A stretch of 64,000 nucleotides of DNA from Ceratothoa steindachneri (taxonomy: Eukaryota > Arthropoda > Malacostraca > Isopoda > Cymothoidae): positions 68,994,160 to 69,058,159 of the forward strand of contig OZ018329.1 of assembly GCA_963969495.1 (NCBI GenBank). The letters are read 5' to 3'. Under the pieces are notes generated by a model. It worked only from the letters and a program-made list of their open reading frames with translations, did not search any database and was not told the origin of the DNA. Shown here in pieces: positions 42,451-53,909 of this stretch. The position numbers and the translations under genes were made by a program. Numbering within the stretch: the first letter of the stretch is position 1; the number at the start of each line of letters is the position of its first letter.

Positions 42451-42859
42451 TTGCTCAATTGGGGAAACTGGCTGATGAACTCATGCCGTTTTACAAGACA
42501 CAGTGCTATAATATAAATACCAGTGAAACTATGTAGTAATAATGGTGCGTTCCCAGATATAAGTGCTGTTAGTGTCAACCCGCCGGTAAATAAAGTGCAA
42601 TTTAAAAATTCGTGTTCAGTGCCCGTCGGCGTATATCCTAGAGGTAATAAATCTAGGTTTGGGCATAATAATTATAATAGTGATAATAATTATTCAAAAG
42701 ATGTAATCAAAAACCAGTGGTGTGTCGTTCACACATATACTTTGGGTCGAGTGCGAAGTACTGTAAACTGTGGTGCAGTTGGCCAAAGCAAGGTGAGAAC
42801 CTTCAAATGCAGCCATCGTCTAGACCGTCTTCCCTAACCCATTTGGAAAACGAGATCGG

Positions 42860-43200
42860 CAGGCCGCTGTAAATGCGACGACCGGCGTGACGACTCTTCT
42901 CACTATCGCTGCCGGTATTAATGAGAGGAAGTGCGAATTTCTGAGAGACACTGGCGCGAGCATGTTGTTAATTCCATTTAATATAGTGCAATTATGTGTG
43001 ATGCGTAAATCGTGTGTTAACATCGCGACGGCTAATGGAGGGAAGATAAGATGCCTATTTCCAACTGTAAATAGGCATCCCTACCCTGCGACGTTCATTT
43101 AGATGGACGTTCGTAGTTGCAGATATTACATCGCCAATATTAGGAGCTGATTTTCTTGCTCATTTTAACCTCTTAGTAGACTGTGCTCGTGGTGTCCTAA
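42860..43200 (+). pseudogene. Gypsy aspartic protease
   Basis: The frame 42887-43102 has CEFLRDTGASMLLIPFN with the D-T-G-A active site and NIATANGGKIR. The end of the domain, with GADFLAHFNLLVDC, is readable in another frame near 43140-43190. A short perfect hairpin (GATGCCTATTT at 43050-43060 and its reverse complement at 43069-43079) lies inside the coding region. Confidence 0.75.
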
Positions 43201-43379
43201 TTGATAACCAGACTAGCCTAGTTTCTAAAGTGAAGCAGTCAAGCGAACCAGTGATCTCGTTAATTATTAATGACCTCTCGCATATCCAACCTAATTGCAG
43301 GACAGTTCTCCGCAAATATGAGACTATATATAAACCGAAGTGTGTCAACATTAGTTCACCACCGGCTAATTCCGTTATT

Positions 43380-44135
43380 CACACCATTGAGACTGGTAGC
43401 ACCCCACTAACTTTCGCCCGCCCTAAGCCACTTCCAATGGAGAAACTACAAATTGCCAAAGCAACTTTTGAGACTGTTGAAAGAAGGTGTGGTGCGGCCG
43501 TCGAAATCTTCATGGTCTTCACCCATTCACATGGTGCAGAAGAAGACCCCAGGCGAGTATAGGCTTGTGGGTGACTTTTGATCCCTCAATGCGATAACCA
43601 AACCGGACAGATATCCCCTGCCAAGGATTCAGAGCATGGTAGACCATGCTCTGATTTAGTCCAAGCCTACCACCAGATTCCAATGTATCCAGCAGACATT
43701 GAGAAGGCTGCTGTCTCAACTTCTTTTGGGCCGTGGGAATTTTTAAGGCTACCATTTGGTCTAAGGAATGATAATTGCACCTTACAATGCCACATGGGCA
43801 ATTTATTTCGAGGCTTGGCGTTCGTTTTAGTGTATGTTGACGATATTTTAATATTTTCGGAAAATATAGACGAACATGTGGAGCATATAGATCAAGTTTT
43901 TAAAATATTGGTAGAAAACAACTTTTGAATTTCTATGGAAAAGTGCGCGTTCATGAAGGAAGAAATCGATTTTTGGGGCCACCATTTCTTAGTTGCAGGA
44001 CTGAGCCCCCAACTATGAAGGTCTCCGAGATCACTGAAATGCCATTACTAACTGATTTCAAACCACTTCGTCGATATTTAGGCATGTTAGGTTTTTACAG
44101 ACGTATGATGCCTAATTTTGCTGCGATCACTGCCC
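43380..44135 (+). pseudogene. Gypsy reverse transcriptase
   Basis: Blocks in order: FARPKPLPMEKLQIAKATFE (43410-43470), a frameshifted VPKKTPGEYRLVGD-equivalent, SDLVQAYHQIPMYPADIEKA, LPFGLRN, and FVLVYVDDILIFSENIDEH with an intact YVDD box. After a stop at 43928 the thumb and connection read in the next frame with DFKPLRRYLGMLGFYRRMM. RT copies element RNA into cDNA; the frame breaks make it inactive. It is followed by RNase H, as usual for gypsy. Confidence 0.85.
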
Positions 44136-44279
44136 CTCTGACTGAACTCGCACGGCTTCAACCTAAGGCTCGCCAACTTGTTTGGAATGAGGCTGCACGG
44201 AAAACATTTGATGCTACTAAGGAGACCCTGGCGAACTTCGTTAAGTTACGCCAATATTACCCAATGACTCTCCGTACCA

Positions 44280-44680
44280 ATTGGTGACGGACAGCTCCCA
44301 ATTCGCAGTTGGTGCTGCGCTCCATCAGATGGTGGATGGGTCTCCCTAGCCAGTGGCATTCTTCTCCGGGAAATTGACTAAAACATAGCAAGCGTACTCT
44401 ACAGATGACAGGGAACTCCTTGCTGCGTATCTTGCCTTGCTTCATTTCAGACATATGATCGAAGGTCGCCAAGGGACTTTTTGTACGGGCCACAAGCCAC
44501 TAGTCTCTGCCTTCTCCTCCCACTACATGCGAAGAAAACGGACAGCAACAACGGAACTGGACCTCAATCTTGGAGTATGTCAATGACATAGCTTATGTAT
44601 GTGGTGAGGACAACGTGGTTGCTGACTGCCTATCTCGGAATATTAATTCGGTCCAGGTAGACTCATTTGATCTCCGTTCT
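44280..44680 (+). pseudogene. Gypsy RNase H
   Basis: Read in broken frames: a VTDSSQFAVGAAL stretch (first Asp) near 44284-44320, STDDRELLAAYLALLHFRHM (Glu) near 44400-44455, GHKPLVSAF near 44490, and NVVADCLSRNINSVQV near 44614-44660. In the third motif the usual T-D-H-K-P is T-G-H-K-P, so a catalytic aspartate appears lost. Stops interrupt the frame. Confidence 0.75.
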
Positions 44681-44839
44681 TTGGCAGCAGCACAAGAGCA
44701 TGGCGAAGAAATGAAGTCATCTCGATCTGTACTGAAGGCATTTCCCTTTCCCGATGATTCCCAACTCTCGTGTGAGGTAACATCTAAATACCCACGACCG
44801 TTTGTTCCTTCACCCTGCAGATCAGCTATTTTCAAGTAA

Positions 44840-45890
44840 CTTCATAATATTTCACACCCAGGTATTAAGGCATCGCTTCGGCTGGTAAAAGCGAGGTATT
44901 TCTGGCCCAATATGGACAGAGATATACGCTCCTGGACTCGTGAATGCCTCTCCTGCCAATCTGCTAAAGTAAATCGCCACACTAAGTCCCCAGTCCTGCC
45001 TATTAGTATGCCCATTTCGAGATTTGAGACGGTTCACATTGATATAGTTGGTCCATTCCCGCCGTGTACCCTGCCTGGGCAGTCATACCCCTCTCATAAC
45101 CGGTACTTGCTGTCATGCATAGACGGAGCCACCAGGTGGATTGAAGCAAGACGGATTCCAGACATCAGTGCTACAAACGTTGCTTTAGCCTTCTTGGGCG
45201 GCTTGATATACAGGTTTGGCGTTCCCTTATACGTCATCACCGACAGAGGAGAGCAATTTGAGTCCGAATTCTTCAAAGAATTATCGGCCCTCGTTGGTTT
45301 CCATCGCTTGTGAACCATGGCGTATAGACTTACCACTAACGGGATCGTGGATAGGTCGCATCGGAATTTGAAGAACTCTATAATGCTTCGCCGAAAAGGT
45401 TGGTTGATGGTCTACCAATCGTTTTTCTGGGAATCCGGTCCTTGCCTAATAATTCGGGGTTTTCACCCTTTACAGCGATCACAGGGACGACCCTTCTTTG
45501 ACCAAAGCCCTTAGTCGCCTCTTCTTCATCCAAAGCCGATTCGAGACTCATCTCTGAACTAGCGAAGACCGTGTCGCAGATAGATTTCACACAAACCTAT
45601 GAAGGCCACCTGCACTGGGTACCGAAAACGTTTGTACCCAAGGAATTAAGTGACGCCACGCATGTGTGGGTCCGTATTGGTCGCGTTCGAAAGCCACTAG
45701 AATTGCCTTATGCAGGCCCGTTCCGTGTTGTCGAACGCGACGACAAAGTTTTTAAGTTAGAATTCCCGGATGACCATCAGAACAAGGTGTCTATAGACAG
45801 AGTGAAACCAGCTATATTGTCTAATGTATATAATGAGAGAAATATAAATTGTTCGCAACCATCAAACAATCGAACCCATTGTAAATAGTC
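44840..45890 (+). pseudogene. Gypsy integrase
   Basis: The zinc-binding N-terminus (HPGIKASLRLVKARYFWPNM, then CLSCQSAK) begins at 44850. The catalytic core in frame 44912-45313 has VHIDIVGPFP, CIDGATRWIEA and VITDRGEQFESEFF (aspartates visible); the Glu block is degraded, with only NGIVDRSHRNLK (Asp for Glu) near 45340. The frame 45571-45888 holds the C-terminal domain: DATHVWVRIGRVRKPLELPY, AGPFRVVERDDKVFKLEF (GPF module) and VSIDRVKPA. Integrase is last, the conventional gypsy order, unlike the element at 50961. Confidence 0.85.
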
Positions 45891-46189
45891 CTTTAGAATT
45901 AGCTATCCCGCAGCAAAATGAAGAAGTATCATCGGAAGGTAGTGGCAGAAATTACAGTTACGAGATTATCAGGCAAAAGAAAGAAGACAAGACTGAAAAA
46001 AAGATAAACCCCATCTACGCTGCGGCAACAACAGGAGAACCAACGAAGGCACTTGCGCTACAAAATACAACTGTAAACATCCAAGGGATCATGCGACCAA
46101 AACTCATCTTCTGCATAATACGTGCTTAATTTGTGAATATAGCAAAGCCCGGATCCTACTCAAGGAAATTGAACACAATTTTTTGAGGA

Positions 46190-47040
46190 AAGCGGCCTAA
46201 AAAAAATGTGGTTGGCGGGAACCCGCTCTCAAATGAGATTTGCAATATTTATATGACACCCCACCAAGAAAAAGAAAAGCACCCAACCAGGAAGAAAAAA
46301 AGGCACAGATGGAGACCGACGAGAACACCGAAGGAGTATCTAGTAATGGAGATGAAGAAATACTTAAAGGAACAATAGAAAATTCCGAAACCCAATACAC
46401 AGGAAATGAATATCAAAATCTACAGTTCTTACACATTCCCTTCCCTAAATGAAACAAACAGAAAGAAATAACTGACGGCTATTTTGAAGAAACAAAATAC
46501 ATAATGCGCTGAAACAATGGATTATCGTAATCGCGCCTAAATCCTGTCACAATCTATCGAACGACAAGTTCAAGAAAAACGAAATGGTCGTACTTGATCA
46601 CCGTTCCAAACAGAGAAAGTGAAAACAGGAGAAGAACGGATGTTAACAAACAAGAAAAAACAAGCAAAAAAAAAACCACCAACAAAACACAAACATATAT
46701 ACATACCAGAGAAGAATAGGTATATTCACGCTCAACGTAAACAGTTGGAGGGATAAAAGGATTACATACTTAAACATAATAAGGAAAGAAGACCAGGACA
46801 ACGTCATACTCATGGAACTTAGAATTAATCTAGAAAGAGAAGAAATGAAGATACCTAATTTTAATGTTATAACATCAAGCAATACACATACCAGATATGA
46901 CGTCGTAATGATTGGAATAAAAAAATAGAATATACTACACATAAATAAAAGATATTGAAGATCTTCAATGTCTGCCTTAATATTGGATATTATTCCCAAG
47001 CATTCAAGAAGACAAAAATTATCTTCCTATCGAAACCTGG
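46190..47040 (+). pseudogene. LINE relic: ORF1 part, endonuclease, start of RT
   Basis: 46240-46452 encodes a charged frame ending QNLQFLHIPFPK; beyond it a KKEITDGYFEETKYIM-like stretch suggests an ORF1 RNA-binding region. 46700-46930 reads GIFTLNVNSWRDKRITYLNI, ILMELRINLEREEMKIPNF and TRYDVVMIGIK, an endonuclease-type domain. After a deletion, 46955-47040 reads IFNVCLNIGYYSQAFKKTKI and IFLSKPGKKF, a conserved RT finger block. The rest is missing, cut at the start of a gypsy gag. Confidence 0.65.
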
Positions 47041-47164
47041 TAAAAAATTTCCACACGCACGTGCACACAGCTACAGCTACTTCACTCACGTCAACACATT
47101 CATTCAACTAGCACAAGTATACATAAAACAGTAACTATGATGGACCAAACACACAAACTAAGGA

Positions 47165-47600
47165 CATCAGTTAGCGGCCAACCCGATTATCATGACCAAC
47201 CGTCTGCCTCGAACCCACAGTCCGCGCATATACAACCACATGCGTACCTCTCTCTTCCCGTGTATGCTCCTGCAAACCCAATTGCATGGTTGGAAGTCTA
47301 ATCCCTCCTCCTTAAACCACAGAACATTACCGAGGAAGAGAAAGTAGCAGCAATAATCCAGCGGTTGCCCATAAGTACCTTTATTCAATTCAGGGAAGTG
47401 TTAATTAACGGGAAACTGGCTGGTGTTCTAGGCCGCCTGAAGGAGGCTTTCCTCAATAAATACGGTAGGTCCCAAATAAATGACCCGAGAGAGCTCCTGA
47501 ATACTCAGGAAATGAGAGATAAGAGTCTTACTTCTTTTTTAACTCATCTGAAGGACCTTATCAGGGTAAAAGTCGTAAAAATGTTTACAACCTTGCACAT
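47165..47600 (+). pseudogene. Gypsy gag fragment, second family
   Basis: The frame around 47365-47570 has EEKVAAIIQRLPISTFIQF, FREVLINGKLAGVLGRLKEA, FLNKYGRSQ and LTSFLTHLKDLIRVKV, the layout of a gypsy capsid domain. An upstream stretch with VYAPANPIAWLEV precedes it and contains a stop. It is unlike the gag at 42 kb or 52.5 kb. It is followed by a repetitive segment and the tail of pol, with all of PR-RT-RH-INT missing. Confidence 0.65.
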
Positions 47601-47958
47601 ATTTAGAACCAGTAAGTCCACCTATTCTCAACTCTCCACTCCTCGCATATCAATCTTCATCTCAAAACTCCTCTCCAAATCCTCAATCAAATCTTTATTC
47701 CTCAAATTCTCGTTATCTCACTTCACTCAACTTAACCACTTTCTCTAAATCCTCAAATTTCAATTTCTCAACATTCAAACTCTTGCATTCATCTCACTCC
47801 AGCCTCTCAATCACATCCTTTAAACTAACATCTCAAGGGATTAACAATTAACAATAAACGGGTCTACATCTACCACCTGCACCTTACTTCACTTATTCAG
47901 GTAGGTCCTCACTTGCACTGACCAACACTCAAGCCTCACTTCATTTTGCCTCAAAATC

Positions 47959-48205
47959 ATTCAGTACTCATATAGTGCTCTGGCAATTCGCCATAAACCC
48001 ATTCAGCACTCACATAGTGCTCTGGCAACACACCATTAATTCTCGTGCTCAGATAGTGCTCTGGCAACACGCCATTAATTCGCTCGCACTCACATAGTGC
48101 TCTGACAACACGCCATTAATTCTCTCGCACTCACATAGTGCTCTGGCAACACGCCATTAATTCGCTTGCGCTCACATAGTGCTCTAGCAACACGCCTGAA
48201 ACCCG
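47959..48205 (+). repeat. Minisatellite inside the gypsy remnant, unit 39-43 bp
   Basis: Six units share the core CTCACATAGTGCTCTGGCAA and CACGCCATTAATTC. They sit between the gag fragment and the pol tail. Confidence 0.85.
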
Positions 48206-48389
48206 CTTATACCGAAAATGTTCATCTAGAACCCCAATCATTTCATTCTCCTCCTACTATACTACTTTATGGTACAGTAATCCCCCAAAACAACCTCAAC
48301 CCCACCTATTTAACTACTCCTGCCTCTCCAACTCCACCTTCCGTTTTGCTGCCTCCTCCTCCTTTGTTGCATGGACCCTCGTCGGCAGA

Positions 48390-48706
48390 GTGGTCAGTCA
48401 GGAGCAAATCTCTCCCCCACTGGTCACTCCGTCAGCGGACAACGGGACTCAAGACTCCCACATCCCGCTTGGCGCCATCTCGGAAGGAACCAACAAGCGG
48501 ATCACTTTCGCTCCATCAACCTTCTCTCGTGCCAGTGCCTCATCCAACTCTACTGGCACTGCCACAACAAATCGGAGTCCCCGTACCTGCAGCCAAACCA
48601 ATGGCACTGTCACACGCTTCGGTCGCGTCGTCAGGAGGCCTTGTCGGTACTTGGACTTGTAATCTCAAAATAGTAAAAGGGGGGGTAACCTTCTTAGGGG
48701 GGGAGT
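48390..48706 (+). pseudogene. Gypsy pol C-terminal tail and polypurine tract
   Basis: The frame 48390-48662 is rich in Ser, Thr and Pro and ends TRFGRVVRRPCRYLDL, the usual finish of gypsy Pol proteins. The purine-rich tract near 48678-48706 (AAAAGGGGGGG and then AGGGGGGGAG) serves as the primer for second-strand synthesis and lies directly before an LTR starting TGTTATAACAATGCC. Confidence 0.75.
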
Positions 48707-48830
48707 GTTATAACAATGCCCTCTGGGAATTCCTATAATAAAAACCCCCTGGGAAACTTAAATATATATACATCAATTATTATGTAAAATTCATATCATG
48801 CAATTCTTTTACTTAACTTGTTAATAATAG
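48707..48830 (+). repeat. LTR-like sequence, copy 2 (3' LTR start)
   Basis: Begins TGTTATAACAATGCCCTCTG directly after a polypurine tract. It matches 39208-39400 for about 120 bases; after TTTTACTTAAC the similarity ends, so the LTR is truncated. Confidence 0.65.
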
Positions 48831-49744
48831 TGAATAATAGTGAAAATTGAAATATTCGAGTATTAATTGTTCAATTTCTTCTATTTTAGAGTGATGATGA
48901 TAAAAATCTACCGGTTGCATGGAAGCAAACGGAAGAAAAGGAAGGAAAACTTATCGAATAGTTAATAAGTTATTTTTATTCAATAAAATGGAAGTAAAAG
49001 TATTGATTGTAAAGTTTTATGGAAATATATTTTTTTTAAAGTTTTATGGAAATAATATATCCAGTATAGGACATAAATGTTGATGTAACAACTTGAAGTT
49101 TGGAAACAAATCGATAGAATTTTCCGACATTTTTAGTGTATGTCAAAATTTCCATTGCGTTGAGGAACCTGAAAATACTAATTTAGAAGTCTGAAATTTC
49201 AACACAATGGTTTTTGAGGTTTTTGAATATTAAAATTAAACGGAAATTAGCTGAATTTCGCCTATTCAATTATATAAGTAGCCTCTAAGATAACGATTCT
49301 ATACAGAATTACCCTCCCCCCTCGGGGCTCTTAAAAAGTAGCGTAATTCGCTTTTAACAGCACAATCTGGCATCACCTTTGTAAGGAAATCAAAAGTTTA
49401 CTTCATAGCCCACTCGATTTTTGAAAATCTTGTAAGAAGGTCAAAAAACCCATACTTTCGAACGGCATTTCTTATACTTTAGATTGAGGTACCAAATTAC
49501 GCTTAATTTGCGACGCCTCCTTTCGTACAATAAGTGATTTATTAGAACAACGGGACAAAAATATATATCTACAACTTGCGTGATTTCTGCTAAATTCTAT
49601 CTATTCTACAAGATTTCGACTTTACAAACTGGACTGCTCCCAACACTATCAGATATGCCTTCAATAGTTGTTTTTATACTCGCACGGCTCGTGATAGTCC
49701 CCAACTTTATTTTCTATCTTGTGGCCAAGGATATTCTTTGAGCG
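48831..49744. other. AT-rich interval, no gene seen
   Basis: No coding motif or repeat partner found. Confidence 0.45.
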
Positions 49745-50030
49745 CTTGGTGTTGAAAATTCTGTGGCTGACGCGCTCTCGAGAACATATAATCCTGAATC
49801 ATCACCTCAAAAATTCTCAATATTTCACCCTAAAACCAAGTTATCATATTTCAATGACACCGTTATTCTCTCATTACAAAGTAAAATGAAAGGAGACCAA
49901 GTTGACCAAACCTTTCTTCTTTCCATTTCCCAACTTTCCCCTCATGCACAATGGTCATCGAAAACTCAAATTTCAAAACTTTTCAAACCAATTTGTAGGA
50001 TTATTGGAGTGTCCATTGGTGGATCTTATT
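49745..50030 (+). pseudogene. Gypsy RNase H end fragment
   Basis: The frame 49763-50032 begins with VADALSRTYNPESS, the conserved end of gypsy RNase H (preceding GVENS is in frame upstream), and continues into the linker that normally leads to integrase. Nothing before or after it is preserved. An isolated scrap of a third or fourth gypsy family. Confidence 0.65.
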
Positions 50031-50808
50031 AAAATCTTCAAATTGCATTTACATATCTTTTAAATACAAGAAGACTATTGAAAGAGGGAAACATAGAGTC
50101 AAAATTAAAGTGAACTAATATCATGATACACGAAATTTGAATTTTGTTAATTGAGCCATAATTTCTCATTCACAAAAGTCTTTTCGATCAATATCTCTAT
50201 CCCTTAAATTCAAATCAGAAATCGCTTTCTCCATCTCAGCGCAGCCGTTTTCCCATTCCTATTTCTGACCATTTCTCTCACACCTTCAAATAACTATACT
50301 GGATCAGGTAAACTTTCCTATTGCCAAAATCTTTTGGGTTCAAGCGAAATGGCCTAGATCTTCTACACAAGTGTACATCCATCTCGAGCACATATCTAAA
50401 TTACATAAGTGTTGTGTGCATTCTTTACTCATTGCTTTTTTACAAATCTACTATTCTGATTTTGCGTATTTATATTGTTTGATGAAGTTTTGGTGCTTAA
50501 ATTGTACAAATAATTTTCATGATGTAAAAAAATTTTTTCCTTACACTCCATCTGCTGACTACTATTCCGTATTATTATTTTTTGTACTTATCTTGTTTTT
50601 ATTTTAAAAAAATATTTCGTTTTATTTGTGCTCTAGGTATTTTGATTAAAAATTCGTTATTTTGAATCATTATTATGCTTTAAACGCGCTTCTCAAAAGT
50701 GTAATAGCTACAAACAGCTTTTCGTCAAGTTCATCTTACTTATGTTTCTGTGCTACCAAAGTTGTTAATGTGCAAATTTTTCTTTATTATCCAATGCAGT
50801 ATAATAAA
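50031..50808. other. AT-rich interval, no gene seen
   Basis: The frame 50371-50607 has no motif; the interval ends at the hAT left terminus. Confidence 0.4.
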
Positions 50809-50960
50809 CAGAGGTGGGCAGTATTCAAATACTTTGTATTTAAATACATTTATGTATTTAAAATTTTGTATTTGTAAATACATTTGAAATCATGTATTGA
50901 AATACAGTATTTAAATACTTTTGAAAGTATTTAAATACTTTTTGTAAATACTTTACTGAT

Positions 50961-52050
50961 TGTGAGGGTATGGAACGTACATACTCACATGCCGCCAGAC
51001 AATCGTGGGAACGAAAGAAATTTGTCGTTTGAGTTGACCTTCGTCTCCTCTCTCTCTCCCCCCACCCTTCCCCCAACTGGCGACAGGAAGTCGGAAGAAA
51101 GAACGCCTATCTCTCAAAGAAGCTTAAATCTTATTTGCCTTCTTTATGATAGCATGGAGATTGTCCGGAAGGCGCTGCGATAAGCGAATTGTCATGAATG
51201 GGATATCTCTCTCGATTTCCCACAATCGGCGATATAAATAACCTCGCCGTTTACCTCTCCACAGCAGTGTCCCAAATCTACTCGCGTAATCCTCACGTTG
51301 AACGAGAGTCGTTGCCGTAACGTATCGACTACCAACGCGTCGTCGAGTCAACTTGGTCGCTGTCTCAAATTGTTCCTGGAAGCAAATCCCACCCCGCAGA
51401 GTCTGTGACTAGAAGAGTACGCTCTGTTGCTCAACGTAACTTGAGTAAGAAAAGGAACATCCAAATAGTTACTGGAAGTTACTATTTTTTAGTGTCACAT
51501 CCAGTTAGGAGTGAACTAACCGGAACTGCAGCCAGCAGCCCCGAACCCGTCGTCTTATCCCCCCTCTCCCCGACAACTCGTGTTAACGCCACCCGAACCA
51601 CCCGTCGGGACCTGAGTAGTCGTCTCTCCAATCCATCAATTAATGGTAATCTGTAAACCCAGTGTCCCTCTATTCTTAATTTACCTATTTAATTAACCGT
51701 GATTGATACTCCCATTGAGTCATTATAAATCTAGACGCTTAACGTCATTGTTTAATATTTAATCTTTAATTTTGCCTGTTAACTATTGCTAATTATTATA
51801 TTTGTGTAAAGTAAAGTTTATTTTGAGTACGTGTGTTTATTTGTGGCTCCTCCCTTTTGACGTACCCTTGGCAAGACTTTAATTAAGAATCCCTTCGGCT
51901 AATTTATTCAACCTGTATTATGCACTCTTAGAATTCAACAATCACAAACCTCCCCCCAGTAACAAGTGGGACTTTTATAGTGAGAATCCTGGCTACGGCA
52001 CAACACGCCTCTAACCAGCTTTCGCACGTTCAGTAGGAATTAAAGCCTAC

Positions 52051-52125
<75 letters not shown>

Positions 52126-52232
52126 CGTAGGATTGAGTCATAGGGTCAATACCATCGACTTAAACAAAAGCGGTGTGTCCAGATCAAGGACTAGAATAAT
52201 TATTGGACCAGACTATGAGCAATTCTACGACA
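50961..52232 (+). repeat. 5' LTR of the Gmr1-like element
   Basis: Begins TGTGAGGGTATGGAACGTAC and ends CTACGACA. It holds an (AT)n tract at 52053-52122. It has about 375 bases (about 51270-51645) that are absent from the 3' LTR; the remaining sequence matches closely. Confidence 0.85.
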
Positions 52233-52242
52233 TATATAAAAG

Positions 52243-52251
52243 TGGTGTCAG
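52243..52251 (+). promoter_or_regulatory. Candidate primer binding site
   Basis: TGGTGTCAG lies 10 bases after the LTR and is complementary to the 3' end of some tRNA-Leu species (ending CTGACACCA). The next bases do not extend the match clearly. Confidence 0.5.
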
Positions 52252-52547
52252 CTTTAAGGGTTTAAATTTTTGAGGAAGCGAACTCATATAGCCTATAACT
52301 TGCCAACGTCCAAGGAAGCCTAAATAAACTAACGTAAATTTTAATAATTAGAATCTATTCCCCCAAGGAATATAAATAATAACCATTAATAACCCTTTCC
52401 AGATAGCCAAAACAAAGCTAGGAAAATATTCGTTATTTTGGGGTTAATTATTAGATTGTATCGGTTAGGAACAATCGCAGCTTCTAATTCTTTTACCAGG
52501 TGCGTAAGTTCTTTCGTGAGGCACCAGTTGCGTCAGCAAGAGCAGCA

Positions 52548-53678
52548 ATGGCTTCACAATCGTTCGAAGTTTTCGTCAAGCAAGGGCAAGCTCTCGGTCT
52601 CACAGGACAGGAACTTAAAGAATTCGTCCAAAGCAAACAGCCAGAGGAAAGAGCACCTGAAATAGAAGAAAGGAGAAGAAGAGAAGAATTGGAAGAAAAG
52701 AGAAGAAAAGAAGTGTTAGAAATGAAAGTACGAAAAGAAGCGTTAGAATTTGAAGAAAGAGAAAGGATTCGAAAACATGAAAGGGAATTAAGCAGAGACC
52801 AAGTTGAAGTCAGTTCTGTTGGATCCCGTGATCATTAACCCCAGTCCCCAGCTATGAAACTTTCCCAATATAAAGACGAAGAAGATTTGTGCTCATACTT
52901 GACACATTTTGAAAAGATCTTCGAAGTAAACGGATTGGCCCTAGAATCCGAAGGAGTGAGCAGATTGCTCCCATTGCTCAGTCCGCATTTAAGAGAAATT
53001 TTCATCTCGTTACCACACGAAGCTACAATAGACTATAGCACCTTGAAGGCCGAATTGCTATCCGCCTTCAACTTGAACCCTCAGTTCTACCGCGCTAAGT
53101 TTAGATCGGCTAAAATCCAACCCGGTCAAACTTCCCGACATTTTGGATATATCCTAAAGCGAAACCTCCAGTTCTGGTTAGAATCCTCCAAAGTCGAATC
53201 CGAGTATGAGGCCCTGATTGACTTTATGTTAAAAGACCAGCTATTGTCCACCCTCGCCCAGGAGATCCGAGCATTCGTGCAAGACCACCGAGCGTCTACC
53301 TTTCAAGAATGCCTCGAGGAAGCCGATCTCTATGCGACAAATCATCGCCTATACCCACAGGATACCCGGAAGAATAGTCCCCAGTCTCCGAAGAATAAAT
53401 TTAGTCAATGGAAGTCCCAACAAAAGAAACCCCCTCCATTGATAAAGATCACAGCCCCGTTCAGGCCAAAGAATAAGCCTTTTGTAGCCCATGAAGACAG
53501 AAAACCCCCAGTCTTCAATACCCCCTACCATAACCAGCACCAGAATAAGCAGGTTATATGCTACCCTTTCCCCGGAACAGCCGGCTGCGCTTACGTCATC
53601 CCTCTCGTCTCCATCCCCACAGGAATTTCAAGTGAACTTCCTGTTCAACAAGAGTACCCTTCGAGGATTAAATTTTGA
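52548..53678 (+). pseudogene. Gag of the Gmr1-like element
   Basis: The start at ATG 52548 (MASQSFEVFVKQGQ) fits the first Met after the leader. The first 97 codons include a long charged, Glu/Arg/Lys-rich helix (52660-52810), a probable coiled coil. A TAA at 52836-52838 interrupts the same frame, which resumes at 52854 with YKDEEDLCSYLTHFEKIFEV, then LKAELLSAFNLNPQFYRAKF and TFQECLEEADLYA, a SCAN-like capsid pattern. A basic Pro/Lys/Gln-rich tail follows (53370-53540). No CCHC knuckle was seen. The protein would assemble particles around element RNA; here it would end at the TAA. Confidence 0.7.
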
Positions 53679-53877
53679 AACCGGCTCGATCAATGGCTGT
53701 AAAGTGTCTACCCTTTTCAGAGACACTGGGTGCACATGCATTGTGGTGTCGGACAAATTGCTCCCCCCTGTCGACCCCCAACATAAGAAGTACGCAATTG
53801 TACACGACTTCTTGGGTCGAGAAAATAGATTCCCAGTAATCCGCTGCCATGTACAGTGTAAATATTTCACTGGTTAG
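53600..53877 (+). pseudogene. Protease of the Gmr1-like element
   Basis: Frame 53491-53877 holds an aspartic protease domain with CKVSTLFRDTGCTCIVVSD, i.e. an intact D-T-G with Cys in place of the usual Ala/Ser after it. The flap region DFLGRENRFPVIRCHVQCKYF follows. It lies in a different frame from gag, overlapping its end (a frameshift is either native or decay; I cannot tell). A stop near 53877 precedes the integrase frame. Confidence 0.7.
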
Positions 53878-53909
53878 GCGGACGTAGTGGCAGCCCCCAT
53901 GAAATTTGC

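Larger units (their letters stand above)
42040..45890 (+). mobile_element. Conventional Ty3/gypsy element (gag-PR-RT-RH-INT), LTRs not found
   Basis: The order is gag, protease, RT, RNase H, integrase. No flanking direct repeats could be identified, so the boundaries are coding limits only. Gag, the Cys-rich region, protease and RT match the minus-strand copy at 26184-29794 at matching positions, so both belong to one family. Frameshifts are frequent. Confidence 0.8.

Noticed and set aside
46643..46999. 118-codon hydrophobic frame on the minus strand, resembling a membrane protein
   Set aside because: It is the antisense of the LINE endonuclease/RT remnant on the plus strand, whose motifs are clear.
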